Shown here piece by piece: positions 49,406 to 60,169 of a DNA stretch of 64,000 nucleotides. The stretch comes from Meandrina meandrites (lineage: Eukaryota > Cnidaria > Anthozoa > Scleractinia > Meandrinidae). Numbering within the stretch: the stretch's first letter is position 1; each line of letters starts with the position of its first letter. Position numbers and translations under genes: made by a program. The stretch spans positions 34,989,305-35,053,304 of the forward strand of contig OY855908.1 of assembly GCA_963693305.1 (NCBI GenBank), in the 5' to 3' direction. Below the pieces are notes generated by a model that worked only from the letters and a program-made list of their open reading frames with translations, did not search any database and was not told the origin of the DNA.

Positions 49406-49834
49406 TTAAATGAAAATATTTTCATTCTGCAATATATATGTAATTTTATATGATATGAAAGTCACATGTAACTTACAACAAAGCATCAAGGAAAGGTCGA
49501 AATGGCGTATACAATCGTATTTCGGCAAAAATATGTTTTCTCCTTTTTTGCTGTCATTCTGTATTCTTTGGTTGCCCATATCGCTGCGCTGTAAAACATT
49601 TAGTAAATATTGTCTTGACCACTGTGTGATTCCTCGTACATGTTTAACGAGTCTTCGCGACTGGATTTGTCCGAAAAAAATACTACTGCAGACATCCGAA
49701 TCACTTGAATCATCCTCACTTTCATGGCTACATTCAAAGAAGTGCTCAAGGAGACCTTGACGTAAATTAGGAATAGAAACTGATGAAAGAAAGTCAGTGT
49801 TTACTTCACTTGCAGAGGTTATTTTGGACGCCAT
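49406..49834 (-). CDS. possible first exon of an unrecognised gene or element
   Basis: ATG at 49834 opens 142 codons with an acidic Ser/Asp tract (ESEDDSSDSD). Upstream is a GC-richer stretch with many CpGs. The first about 70 codons look protein-like; the end (IFI, YKITYILQNENIFI) looks like intron readthrough, so the real exon probably stops near 49640 at a GT. No family recognised; it could belong to a transposon. Confidence 0.3.
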   Translation of the reverse strand: MASKITSASEVNTDFLSSVSIPNLRQGLLEHFFECSHESEDDSSDSDVCSSIFFGQIQSRRLVKHVRGITQWSRQYLLNVLQRSDMGNQRIQNDSKKGENIFLPKYDCIRHFDLSLMLCCKLHVTFISYKITYILQNENIFI

Positions 49835-50672
49835 TTTGTTTATATTTCTCCGCGCGACGTCCTCGCGAAATCCTCGCGGCAGTACGCGCGCACGCCTCGC
49901 GGGATGACACGATTTGTTCTAAAAATAGAAATTTTGACCCATATCATAGGGACAAGGCCAGATCTCGCGCTTACGGTCTCCTTCCATTATGGCTCCTGGT
50001 TGTATTAGAAAGCCGCCTAGTCATCTCTGATCTCTGCGGGGTGATCAGAGATGAGCTCCTGGATCATGTATAGAACACTCACCAGTTGTAAGTCACGCAT
50101 ACGTGGGAGAGAGATTACTGCACTGTTGGACTGGATGTAATGGATGTGCAATATTTAACGATCAATTTTGACTTATTTTTGTATTCGGTAAGCACTGGCG
50201 ACCGGCGAAAATCGCTATCTGTAGTAGGCAGCTAGGCCTGCCCTGGTTTTCGATAAATAATATTCTTTCAAGAAAAAAAAATGTAAATGTGAAACAATCT
50301 TTAAGTTTTATAGGTTTCCTTACCTTTAAATTACCTCTCCAACAATGTAAATTTGGCTGAAAATGCGAACAAAATAAAACAAGAATCACTTGAATGCCGT
50401 GATCGAGCGTTGGAGCAAGGGTCATAAATGGTCAACGGTTTGTATTTCATGTGGTAAGATTAAATGATGTGAAAATTGCTTCATTGCTCTATGTCGCCTA
50501 CTACAAAACGTTCTCCGTCTATTTCAAATTTTCGGGAGAACCCGGCTTAATATAGCCATTTTTGTATTTTAATCTAAGGTTTTAATTTTTTTTAGCTAGT
50601 TTAGGGGTCCCAGAGGGATGTTCCCTCAGCCATGTCAGCTATGACACTTGAATAAAGTTTCTATTTTTTATA

Positions 50673-52029
50673 CAGTGGAACCCCGTACGGACACCAAGGG
50701 GACAGGCCAAATTGTCCGTATTAACGGGATGTCCGTATTAAGCGTGGTCTCAGAAAAAAAGTTACGGAACATGTTTTCTCGACGCAAAGACGAGGGCAAA
50801 CGTTTTCACGGCAACAAAACGTTGTTTAATTGTACTGTAACTGTAAAAAATGCAAACTGTGAACTCTCTGACTAAAATTAATAGTTTTTTACGAAAACCT
50901 CACGATCTAGTCATACACTTGAACTAAACTTTGATAAACCCATAATGTCGCAACCTTACTTTAGGCCAAGTAAAAAAAAAAAAAAAAATGTTTCTCGTCC
51001 CCGCCCACATCATTTTTTGGGGCCGCCTCTCTTTTTTTATTATTTGTTATTGGTGACGTTTGTACGAACAAAAACCAACAGGAGAAAACGCTAAATTAAG
51101 AGATGGCTTTTGTGTGTGTTTTAATTCTAATTCAGGCTAAAATTTTAAAGCCTTGGTACACCAGGTCTGTAGTGGATAGGACAATCACGTTGCAGGATTT
51201 ATTTTGCAAGTTCGCTTCTGAGGAATTCGACGATGGAGGAAAAAACATCGATATTCAAACGACACAGGTAAGAAATGCAAACATCTACGTGATGGTGTTT
51301 AAAACATGTATCAAAATAAAACAAACTTGTGTTTAATCAATATCTGACGTTTCATTTCTTATTATTTGACCTGAGATCTCCAACTTGTCCCTGGGGGTAA
51401 TAATGTGTTAAGAAAGCATTCAATTGGTAATAAAAAAGGTCGGAAATAACAAGAAAAAAGCGCCCGCCCGCTCTATTTTTTTTAGAAATCCGGACGAGAA
51501 ACATTTGTTTTTTGTACTTGGCCTTACTAGAAATAAAACGCATTTCAACAGCAACCACGTTTTCTATAAAGTTTCCTTTGTAACTGAAGCTCGTAACCGT
51601 TCTTAAACTCTACCAACCCATTTGAAAAAGTTGGTAACTTTACTTTGCACGGAGTTTTAGCTTGCGACACAAGCGATAGCTGTAGCAAAAGACAAAGAAA
51701 GTGAAAGTTCAAACACCGGAAGTCATGCTATTAAGCTTCTCTTTGTAATAAAATGGTTTTAACTCTTCGAATTCTGTCATTATTTGACCAGGGTCCAATG
51801 TCTTCAAGTTAGCAAAAAATCGCGACAATGACAACAGACAGTGCACAGATAAACAGTGTCCGTAAAGCGGGGTTGACAATGTATAATAAGAGTTGGTCAC
51901 TCGGGACACGGAAAAGTGTCCGTTGTCCGTATTAACGGGTGTCCGTATTAAGAATGTATGAGATTTTCGTCAGGACCAACGAAACTGTCCGTAAGTGTCC
52001 GTATGAAGCGGGTGTCAAGGGTTCCACTG
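50673..52029. mobile_element. second pogo-like element, 1,357 bp
   Basis: Begins CAGTGGAACCCCGTACGGAC and ends ...GTCAAGGGTTCCACTG, with TA on each side (50671-50672, 52030-52031). GTCCGTATTAA repeats lie near both ends, in the same orientation rather than mirrored. A short frame in the middle (51103-51336) has no recognisable domain. It is probably a deletion derivative. Confidence 0.8.
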
Positions 52030-52547
52030 TATAATTATCGACCACAAGGGAAACAAATAAATAAACATACAACTGGCGCAGTCTAAACTTTTTTTGCATT
52101 AAAACTCTTTCATATTTTTTTAGATTTTATAAGCAACTGTAGTCACCATACAAATCCTTTTGCCAGTCCTACACATTTCAGCTTGGGTTACCTGTGGGAT
52201 GACCCTTAAAATGCTTCAGGATTAATTTGAGGCAGGAACTCTAGAGAACAGCAGGAAAATGAAGTTTTTACCTTAAGCTACCTTTCTGGGCAAACGTCCT
52301 GTCTTATTCGCCGTTCCGTGCTATGAAATTATTTGGTTCCGTGAGCCGCTAGTCCGTTTTCATTATTTATAAGGGCCTCACAATTGAGTTTTTTTAAAAC
52401 GGAATCCACCAGGAAGTCGAGTAAAATTTATTTAAGTTGGACAAAAATCGAGTACCAGAATAATTTAAATCCTATTGCGTTATTTCCTACCCTAAATAAA
52501 AGGTAAAGATGTAAGTAATTATCACTCATGATAACACCAACAACAAT

Positions 52548-52978
52548 TTCTTATCAGAGTCTTAGAAAATGAATTGCAAAGTTCACAAGCTATAGGCAAA
52601 TTCTCACGTGCAGCCATTTTGTAAAATCGTCTTTAAGCGATTCAGTGGAATTCAGTGAAATTTCAAAACTTGTTTTCGGTGTTTGGTGTTGTTAGAAAAG
52701 ATTTCTTTTGATAGGATATTTGAAGCAGTAACACAAAAGTTTGCAATAAGGTGTAAATAATTTTGGTATAACAAGTTCTTATCAGAGCCTGAGAAAATGA
52801 AATTCAAAGTTCACAAGCTATAGGCAAAAGCTCACGTCTTTTAAGCGATTTAGTGGAATTCAGCGGAACGTCGAAATCGGTTTTCGATGTTTGGTGTTGT
52901 TAGAAAAGATTTCTTTTGATAAGATATTTGAAGCAGTAACACAAAAGCTTGCAATAAGGTGTAAATAATTTTGGTACA
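52548..52978. repeat. 228-bp tandem duplication
   Basis: TTCTTATCAGAG begins copies at 52548 and 52776; the second copy lacks about 25 bp (around GTGCAGCCATTTTG) and ends near 52978. Roughly 90 percent identity. No coding content. Confidence 0.85.
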
Positions 52979-54196
52979 TAATTTTGTCCAATAAATACTC
53001 GAAGTCCTGGCGGATTCCGTCTTAATCGACTTTGTACAGTTATCGGTCGTGTTCCTTATTCAGCGTACAGTTGAGGGAACAAATGCTGTTTGCGGAAAAG
53101 CTTTGTTGCGCAACTCAGAGAATTTTGGAATCTTCGTTATTCGACCAAACAACTCTCGATGATCGTTCGCAAGTACATCGAAAATTGTGGGTTACAAAAA
53201 CCGCAGGCTCAGGTAAATATTCACTGGTATTTGTTCCCCGTCGGTACAGCAAGAACCGTCACTTACATATCCACGGCAACCACGCTACAGCTTCACAGAC
53301 TAACACTGCAACTCTCTAAGATTCTACGAATAAAATCTCTTTAATTTAATTAAATAGAACCCTTTTATTGAATAGAATAAGTCATTCCCTTCACAGATAA
53401 CCAAGGCGTACTATCAGTGTAAAAGTTTGCATGGATTTAAATTCGATTACAAAAAATATGGCTGTTTTGTAGTTTGGTGTTATTTTTTCTCCCTGCTTTG
53501 ATCGCTTTAAAGGCTCCTGCATGGATCGCGCTTTTGGGCGAGTTTCTTCTCAACAGTCGAACCTGTGGTGCACGCGTTTACATGTAACACTCTTATTCAC
53601 TTTATTGTAACTTTTAAAGAAGAGTAATTTGATTTCCTTATTCGAATTTTCAGATCCATACAAACTTTTACGCTAGTAGTCGGCTTTGTGTTTTCTTTAG
53701 TTAAGAACAGTCTTCGCATCTCTGCGTCTTCGCTCAGGAGTAGCCGGCTCGCAAGGACAACTTGCCTCAAGACGGTTAGGAAGCGACACATAGTAACATT
53801 TTAGTATACGTTTTGTCTTCTTTTTATACCTGCTGAGATACAAATAATACAGCGGTAAATTAACAATCACAGTCGCGTCACCAGAACGAAAAAAAAAACA
53901 ATTCAAAGAGAAACAATCGAATTTTGGTCGATGCTAATCAAGCTTCATCCAACTCCCCAACTGTGCTGGCATGAAGTTCTTGACACATCATTTTTTTGAG
54001 TACTATTGAGCACTCGGTAACAATAAATCCCGATTGCGATTAAGAAAATATTATCAGGTGGATAAATGGATGGAGTTCAAATTTCACATCAAATTTCAGA
54101 TTCGGTCACGTGGCATTTTGGCCGCGCGATTCGATTACAATTTTTAAGAGGCAAAAATAGTGCAACTTTCAACGCTTGTAAAATCGACAACTTTTT
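52979..54196. other. no gene recognised
   Basis: Frames at 53032-53344 and 53697-53906 show no recognisable domain. The stretch lies between the two large foldbacks. Confidence 0.45.
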
Positions 54197-55240
54197 TATG
54201 AGAAAATACAGCATATATGCAAACGGCTTTATCAAGTTTCGTGTGCCTAATCTCGATGAAACGCGTCGAATTTTGTTCGCCAAGATGGCTAGTTCGCGTC
54301 TTCCATTTTGAAGCGCTATGGAAACCCTCGCTTAACAGTAAATTATTCAAACTTGCGGCATTCTCAAGATTATTTAGCACCTGGAAATGAACATACCACG
54401 CCACATGCCACATTCATTGCTGAATAAAATGCATGAATACAAAGCTCAACCGCAATTTTATCCGTGGCATGTTTATTTCCAGGTGCTAAATAATCTTGAG
54501 TATGCGGCAAGTTTGAATAATTTACTGTAACAAGAGCATTTTCAAAGCGCTCCAAAATTGAAGACCAGAAGTAGCTATCTTGGCGGGCCACATTCGACGC
54601 GTTTCATCGAGATTAGACACACCGAACTAGATAAAGCTGTTTGCACATATGCTATATTTTCTCATACTTGAAAATAAAAGAAAAAATCGGTAGATTCTTT
54701 TTAATTCGAAAAAAATGAATATTTTAAAATTCACAATTTACGCACCGTAAACCTCTTTTGCTTCATTTGTCTATAACTTTTTCTGGGAGTTTCCGATCTT
54801 TCCATACTTTTCAGCAACTTTATAGCTGGCATTAAGCTTTCAAATAATGCATGGGATTACTTAAGCGTTGTAACAGCTCCCAATTATACACAAGCATAAT
54901 ATTTTGAAGCAAAAATTCAACAGTCAACTGTGTAGCAATTTGTACCCAGCCGATTTCGTTGAAACTTGCTCACATTTGAACTTGTTGACATTAATTAGAA
55001 AAAAATCTATTGTCACGTTTGGAAAATATTCGCGTTTTTTTCATAAATTGATTTTTTTAAAAACGCTAATATCTCGAGTTCGTTTATTTTGTTCGCCCTA
55101 AAGTTCAAAGCTTTATAAAATTTGAACATTTGTTATTTCGATTGCCAAAACTCAGAGAAATCGGTTAAAGTTTACATGCCGAAAACTCGATTTAGAATAC
55201 AGCACCTCCGTTCCCAGAAATAGCCGCGGGCCACCTTAAT
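54197..55240. mobile_element. second copy of the large foldback, truncated left arm, complete right arm
   Basis: Left arm 54197-54384 only; right arm 54481-55240 (about 760 bp), which is the reverse complement of the left arm of the copy at 48268. The outer end reads TAGCCGCGGGCCACCTTA, followed directly by a 15-nt C run. Confidence 0.8.
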
Positions 55241-55866
55241 CCCCCCCCCCCCCCCTCCCCGCCCATGAAATTAACCTACTTTGATTTCTTGCATCTGCTC
55301 CATCCCCATGTACCGCATTTTACGGTGTAATAAGTTTTATATGCGGTATATGCAATGGCGTAAGAGCAACGTTCCTCTGACCGGCAATCATCTGCAACGC
55401 GATTTTATAAAAATGTTACATGTACTTATCTATGTTCCGTATATTTGCGTATATTTTGTCGTCCCAATTCCAAACCAAATGCTAAGTCTAATTGTGGCCT
55501 GCACTCCCAACTAAGCAGTGAAACCTTGTTGAAGACAGGTCCTTTAATAGCGATATCAGTTGAAAAAAAATTATAATTACCAGTATCGGGATGTGATAAT
55601 ACAGACAAAGAAATAATATTTATTATATGTGTAACATTAACGCTCGATGTCTTGCGTGCACAAGATTACAGAAACTGGCCTCACAATGAAGGTTCACAGA
55701 GATTAACCAGAGTGTACCACAGGTATTCCCAAAATTTTAGAAACTTAACAATTAAGCCTCGCTTTCGGTGATCTTGATATATCTCGGACTGAAGAGAATG
55801 CCCTCTAACAATGCAAATAGCTCAAAAAGATCACTTGAAGGTTATTATTGATATATACATCTCATT

Positions 55867-55973
55867 CGATTATTTAACATATAATACGCGCGGATATTTT
55901 GCGAGTTGCGCAGTAAAAATACGAGCAATGAGCAAAATGTCCGCTCGTATTATATGTTAAACCATTGAATAAG
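55867..55973. repeat. foldback with about 38-bp arms
   Basis: ATTATTTAACATATAATACG (left) and CGTATTATATGTTAAACCAT (right) with GCGGATATTTTGC / GCAAAATGTCCGC further in. Loop about 30 bp. Confidence 0.8.
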
Positions 55974-56246
55974 GGATTTATTATTCCACTTTTTTTCCGC
56001 TAAGTTTAGGTCGTAAGGGGAACACGTTATAGGAACACCTTCCACGACGGCGACAGACTTTCTATTAAAAAGTCATTCGCTTCTCGTTTACGTTGTTTAC
56101 GGGTTGGCAGAAGACCCGCTCGGCTTGTAGGCAAGTCTACGATGGCGACAAAAATCATATTTGTAACTGCGTGAGCCGGCCGGGGAAGAACCAAAACTAT
56201 TTCTAAGGTAGCCATGGTTTATTATAAAAGCTGAAAACTCACTTAC

Positions 56247-56501
56247 CACGGCATTTATTGTTATCCATATAGAGGCAGCGGTTACACTGGCATTGGTAGG
56301 AACCCTGTGTGTTCACGCAGCTTGAGTTTATAGGGCAGCTGTAGGATCCTTCAGAACACTCGTTGATATCGACACAGGTGGCAGGCTCTCGGTTTCTCCA
56401 ACCAGGTCGACAGGTGCAGTGGTATGAGCCAAGAGAGTTCACACATGACGACGATGATTGCGCTGGACAGGTATTAGGATCCTCTATGCATTCGTCCACG
56501 T
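56247..56501 (-). CDS. exon 6: two EGF modules and a modified C-rich end
   Basis: 255 nt, acceptor tacattcatag, donor CGTG|GTAAGT, phase 1. It codes for DVDECIEDPNTCPAQSSSSC..., INECSEGSYSC... and the terminal CNRCLYMDNNKCRG. The last two modules match the end of exon C of the giant gene closely (INECS(D/E)GSYSC, NTQGSYQC, then a C..C-aromatic tail), including the final phase. Further exons must exist at lower coordinates but I could not find them. Confidence 0.84.
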
Positions 56502-56765
56502 CTATGAATGTAAAATTTGTACATCAGAGAATCAAGGGATCTCGTGAGCCAACTCATGGTTGAATTGGATTGTTTAACAGTAATGGAGTGAGGGAGTGAT
56601 CGGGTGAATTTCATGTCGACTGCTAAACCTCGTGGAATGGGTATGTCATCACCTTGAGCGAAAAATGGAGTCGTAAACAACTTAGGGATCATGAGAAGCG
56701 GAATTTGGAGTCTATAGGAGTTTATGCCTCGTGTAAGAATTTTGCCTGGTTTTCGTTCCACTCAC

Positions 56766-56876
56766 CCTCACAGCTGTCTTTTCCGTCTCCAAGGAAACCT
56801 CCTTTGCAAATGCATTTGATTGAGCCTTTGATATTCTCACATGTGGCGTTGCTATGGCAATTGCATGCGTCCAAAC
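56766..56876 (-). CDS. exon 5: shortened EGF module
   Basis: 111 nt, phase 1 to phase 1, acceptor ccaatttag, donor GAGG|GTGAGT. It codes for [20 protein letters not shown] then [18 protein letters not shown]. Compared with exon 4 it lacks the residues between the first two cysteines (DACNC instead of DEC......DC), a deletion of about five residues that could distort the first disulphide. The nucleotide similarity with exon 4 suggests duplication. Confidence 0.78.
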
Positions 56877-56986
56877 CTAAATTGGAGAAAATTAAAAACA
56901 AACAATGGTCTATTCTACGTTTTATGGCTCTATCAAAGAGAGAGATCGACCATTGGGAATAATCTAGTATCTACATAGTAGCTAGT

Positions 56987-57019
56987 AAAACAAACAAACA
57001 AACAAACAAACAAACAAAA
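56987..57019. repeat. (AAAC)n microsatellite
   Basis: About eight AAAC units in the intron between exons 4 and 5 of the minus-strand PAN/EGF gene. Confidence 0.9.
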
Positions 57020-57391
57020 ATTTGGTTACTCAGTGACCTCGTTCACAATGGTTTCAAGTCTGTTGCCGTTGTCCGTTCATTTACCGCATTCCCAAATCTC
57101 GGAGAAAGTTCGTAGCTCATCAATGCCGCGGCACTCCGGTTTCTGTAGCATGAAGCGACTCAAAATATTCTACTTCCCTTTAAGGGGATGCTTGGTTATA
57201 CCAGGTCTGTCTAAAAATTTATCAGTACCCATTATTTTTTGGATAGAGAGAGGCAATGCAAGTTAGAGTGAAGGATACAGGTCTGGCTCGAGCCTCACGA
57301 AACGAAAAAGGAACAACTGCAGAAAACAAACAAAACTTATTTCTACGTTTTGACTGATTGTATCCACTTTCAAATTATTTGCCAAACTTAC

Positions 57392-57517
57392 CCAGACAGC
57401 TGTTTTTTCCGTCTCCAAAATATCCTTCCCTGCACGTGCAGTTGAATGAGCCTTTTGTATTCTCACACGTCGCGTTACCATGGCAATCATGGAGACTTTC
57501 TTTGCATTCGTCAATAT
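57392..57517 (-). CDS. exon 4: calcium-binding EGF module
   Basis: 126 nt, phase 1 to phase 1, acceptor ttttattag, donor CTGG|GTAAGT. It codes for [20 protein letters not shown] then [20 protein letters not shown], a calcium-binding EGF. One module per symmetrical exon is the classic exon-shuffling arrangement. Confidence 0.83.
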
Positions 57518-58045
57518 CTAATAAAAAAAATATTTGTCGAGTTCACATATGCGACACTTCCAAAGGTAAAGGCGTGTTTGTGTAGTCGCATACACGTCTT
57601 AATGCAGCTTGTGTCATTATCGATTCTCGTTTTTATGTCCGTACGGTGGGAAGTGGAAGAGATTTTCCCTGGTTTACCGTGTACGATAGATTCCTAACAT
57701 TCGCACATACAGAACTCCGTTAACAGTAGAGATATCCCTCGTTCACTCAAAGTAATCCAGCGAACCCTTTATTCCTTGAACTATAAACATATTCCCTTGA
57801 TCCTTTCCAAAATCCGCTGAGAGGCCCTGGTGTGTTGACGTTACCGACGCCATAAATCTGTCTGGTTAAAATGAATTTAAGCAACGAACACCATTTTCCT
57901 ATATCCTTAAGAGCTAGCTAAGAATAGCATTTTCCCATTCTCGTCCTCAGACCCTATTGTATCTCTTAGCTGGCAAAACTGTGGCAAGAGAAACAGACAC
58001 AAACTAACAGACACAGTGGATTCTGGGAATGGCAATGCACCTTAC

Positions 58046-58159
58046 CTCGTTCGCAATAGCTTCCAGTCCACCCCTTCTTGCACGAACACGTGTAGTTCAC
58101 GTGACCGTTCACGCAGGTTGCATTGTTTAAACATCGATGCTTGATGCAGTAGTCGGCAA
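58046..58159 (-). CDS. exon 3: single EGF module
   Basis: 114 nt, phase 1 to phase 1. It codes for DYCIKHRCLNNATCVNGHVN then YTCSCKKGWTGSYCERG, a canonical six-cysteine EGF without the calcium-binding start. Acceptor gtgccgcag, donor CGAG|GTAAGG. Confidence 0.83.
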
Positions 58160-58280
58160 CTGCGGCACAACAATAACAACAAAATAAAACCATTAACATA
58201 CATTAATGTTTACATGAATGACATTTGAGATTAATTGAGATTTTAAAAATAAAACATAAAAATCAGTGTATTTTGCTTAC

Positions 58281-58430
58281 TTTCTGTTTTCATGTCACAA
58301 CGAGCCAGAAGAGACTTTCCAGATCTTGTGGGATCTAACCAGTAATTACCGCTGGCAACTTCCTTTCCTTCGCTGGCCTTGATCTCGGCACACGAATCAG
58401 CAGGCAGCTCGGGAATCGAACCGAGGGAAA
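58281..58430 (-). CDS. exon 2: short fibrinogen-like/collagen-C-like segment
   Basis: Acceptor acattcccag, donor CAGAAA|GTAAGC, phase 1 at both ends, 150 nt. It codes for DSCAEIKASEGKEVASGNYW then LDP and LLARCDM. The C.EI......SG.YW.DP.......CDM pattern is the N-terminal edge of fibrinogen-like and fibrillar-collagen C-terminal domains, often found alone next to PAN domains in cnidarian proteins. The rest of a fibrinogen domain is absent. Confidence 0.75.
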
Positions 58431-58527
58431 CTGGGAATGTAAAATAAGTTGTTCATTTAAATTTACTTACAATGGCTTTTCTTACCATGATGTTAATTTT
58501 AGTCTCTAAAACTTATGAAAAAGGTAC

Positions 58528-58846
58528 CTCTGGGGCTCTTCTGCAAGTAATATCTGTCAACATCTTCGGCAAAGTCTTTCGGTCTGGCCTCCTTGGTTCG
58601 GTTGTTCAGTTCACAGATGCCATTCAGCATAACGTAGTTCAGGCTTTGACATCTATCGTCAGCGTTGCACGCCTGTATGCAGTCAGTTGAGCGTGGCCTA
58701 GCTTTGAACACCTTAAAGGTGTGGCCCTTCAACATCTTGCGATAGATGGAGTAACTGTCGCCTCTACACTGCTGGCTAGCAATCGTGCGAAACATTAATA
58801 ACACTACAAACAGTGCCAAAATAATTTCCATTCGTTGTCGAGCCAT
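58528..58846 (-). CDS. exon 1: signal peptide plus PAN/apple domain of a secreted EGF protein
   Basis: Starts at ATG 58846. The N-terminus MARQRMEIILALFVVLLMFR then TIAS is a clear signal peptide, with cleavage likely before QQC. Residues about 28-100 form a PAN/apple-like domain: C..D.........L.GH....F......DC...CNADDRCQSLNYV, then CELNNRTKEARP, with the typical central CxxxC...CxSxNY core. Donor AGAG|GTACCT (58528/58527), phase 1. The start is supported by the immediate signal peptide. PAN domains bind proteins or carbohydrates; the role here is unknown. Confidence 0.82.
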
Positions 58847-58920
58847 GGGTGCGTGTGCTCTTTGGTCACGGCGGTGGTGCTCTCAATTCCTTCGAAATGA
58901 GAAATCAGTTTCAGAGTAAG

Positions 58921-59442
58921 TATAGAGCGTTTTCACGTTACGCCATTAATATTCTAAATTGAAAACTATTTAACCTATAAAGCTGTTCTTTCAGTATATT
59001 CTAGACATCAGTGTCATTAATTGCTGGGGGGGGGGGGGGGGGGGATTTTTGTGCCAGAAGAGTGCTTTGTTTTTGGACATAAAGCAATTTGAAATTTGAG
59101 GCAGCCTACCTCAACGTGATCTGAAGTGTTACAAAAACCAATAATTCCGCACAGTTTTTTTAAAATGCTTTTCAGATATGTTAACAACTTAAAAATGATA
59201 ACTGAAGCATTCCAAAGTGCAACGGATAACTTTGGCAGCAAAATCTTTCTTTCTTCTTGCACCCAGTTTTTGGCCGCTATATTGGTGTACCAAAGTGGAA
59301 CACCAATATAATATGGCGGACCCATACAAAACTTTGCAATTTTCCGAATTTTATTTTCCCAATATTATAATCTCACAGTTGGTCGATGATGTTTTTGATG
59401 CAAGCAAAACGGTCTTGTTATCTTGGTGAAAACGCCCTATAA
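58921..59442. mobile_element. 522-bp MITE with short terminal repeats
   Basis: Ends TATAGAGCGTTTTCAC and GTGAAAACGCCCTATA, one mismatch over 16 bp. It sits about 75 bp upstream of the ATG of the minus-strand PAN/EGF gene and so overlaps its probable promoter. It contains a 19-nt G run at 59026-59044. Confidence 0.65.
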
Positions 59443-60169
59443 GGACGTTTTTGCATAGATAATTACATTTGACTGTGCTACTGCTAAAAACAAAGTAGAA
59501 CTAGCGCTGACCAATCACAGAAACTTATTTTTAATAACCCAATGAGCAAATCAGAGCTCGAAATAATGACACTCATTTTAACCCGACACCAGTGCAAGCG
59601 CGGAAAAACACTAGAGTACCAAATCAGCCAAAACCGGGCGAGGTAATAAAACTGTGATCATTTTTAGAGGCAAATCTACCTGCATAGTGCACAGTGACCA
59701 TGCACCGCGACAATTTAACAAATTTAGCAGGTAATTGATTAAATATATTGGCCGAATGATACGCCATCAGCTAGAGAATTATGCTTTGAGGCTGCACCGC
59801 AAACCGCAGGCTGTCATCTGGCTTTTTTAATAGCTTAATTTTTGTGGTTTGCGCGGTCCCCATTTGGACGGAAAAACAGCTGCCTTGGCTATCTAACTGA
59901 GGCTTTCTTCTCAATGTGCATTTTTACGATTTTGTTCGAGCGGCGTTGGTCGATACAAAGTCAAACATGTCAAAAGGACGCAGGCGTTTAGTCCCCGCCC
60001 TGTTCTTCGTGTAGCTTCTCAACTAACCGAACTCTTGCAGTTGGCACAGGCTTAGAGTAAAATCACAAATGATCAAATTTCTGCGCTAATTTTAATCATA
60101 TATTGCGTATTATTCAAACGAAATAAGATCACTTAAGATCACTTTTCATGATCATGATTTGGTCGTTGT

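Noticed and set aside
56027..56215. Minus-strand frame just after exon 6 as the missing last exon
   Set aside because: It begins after the donor, shows no fitting acceptor or phase, and carries no recognisable domain.
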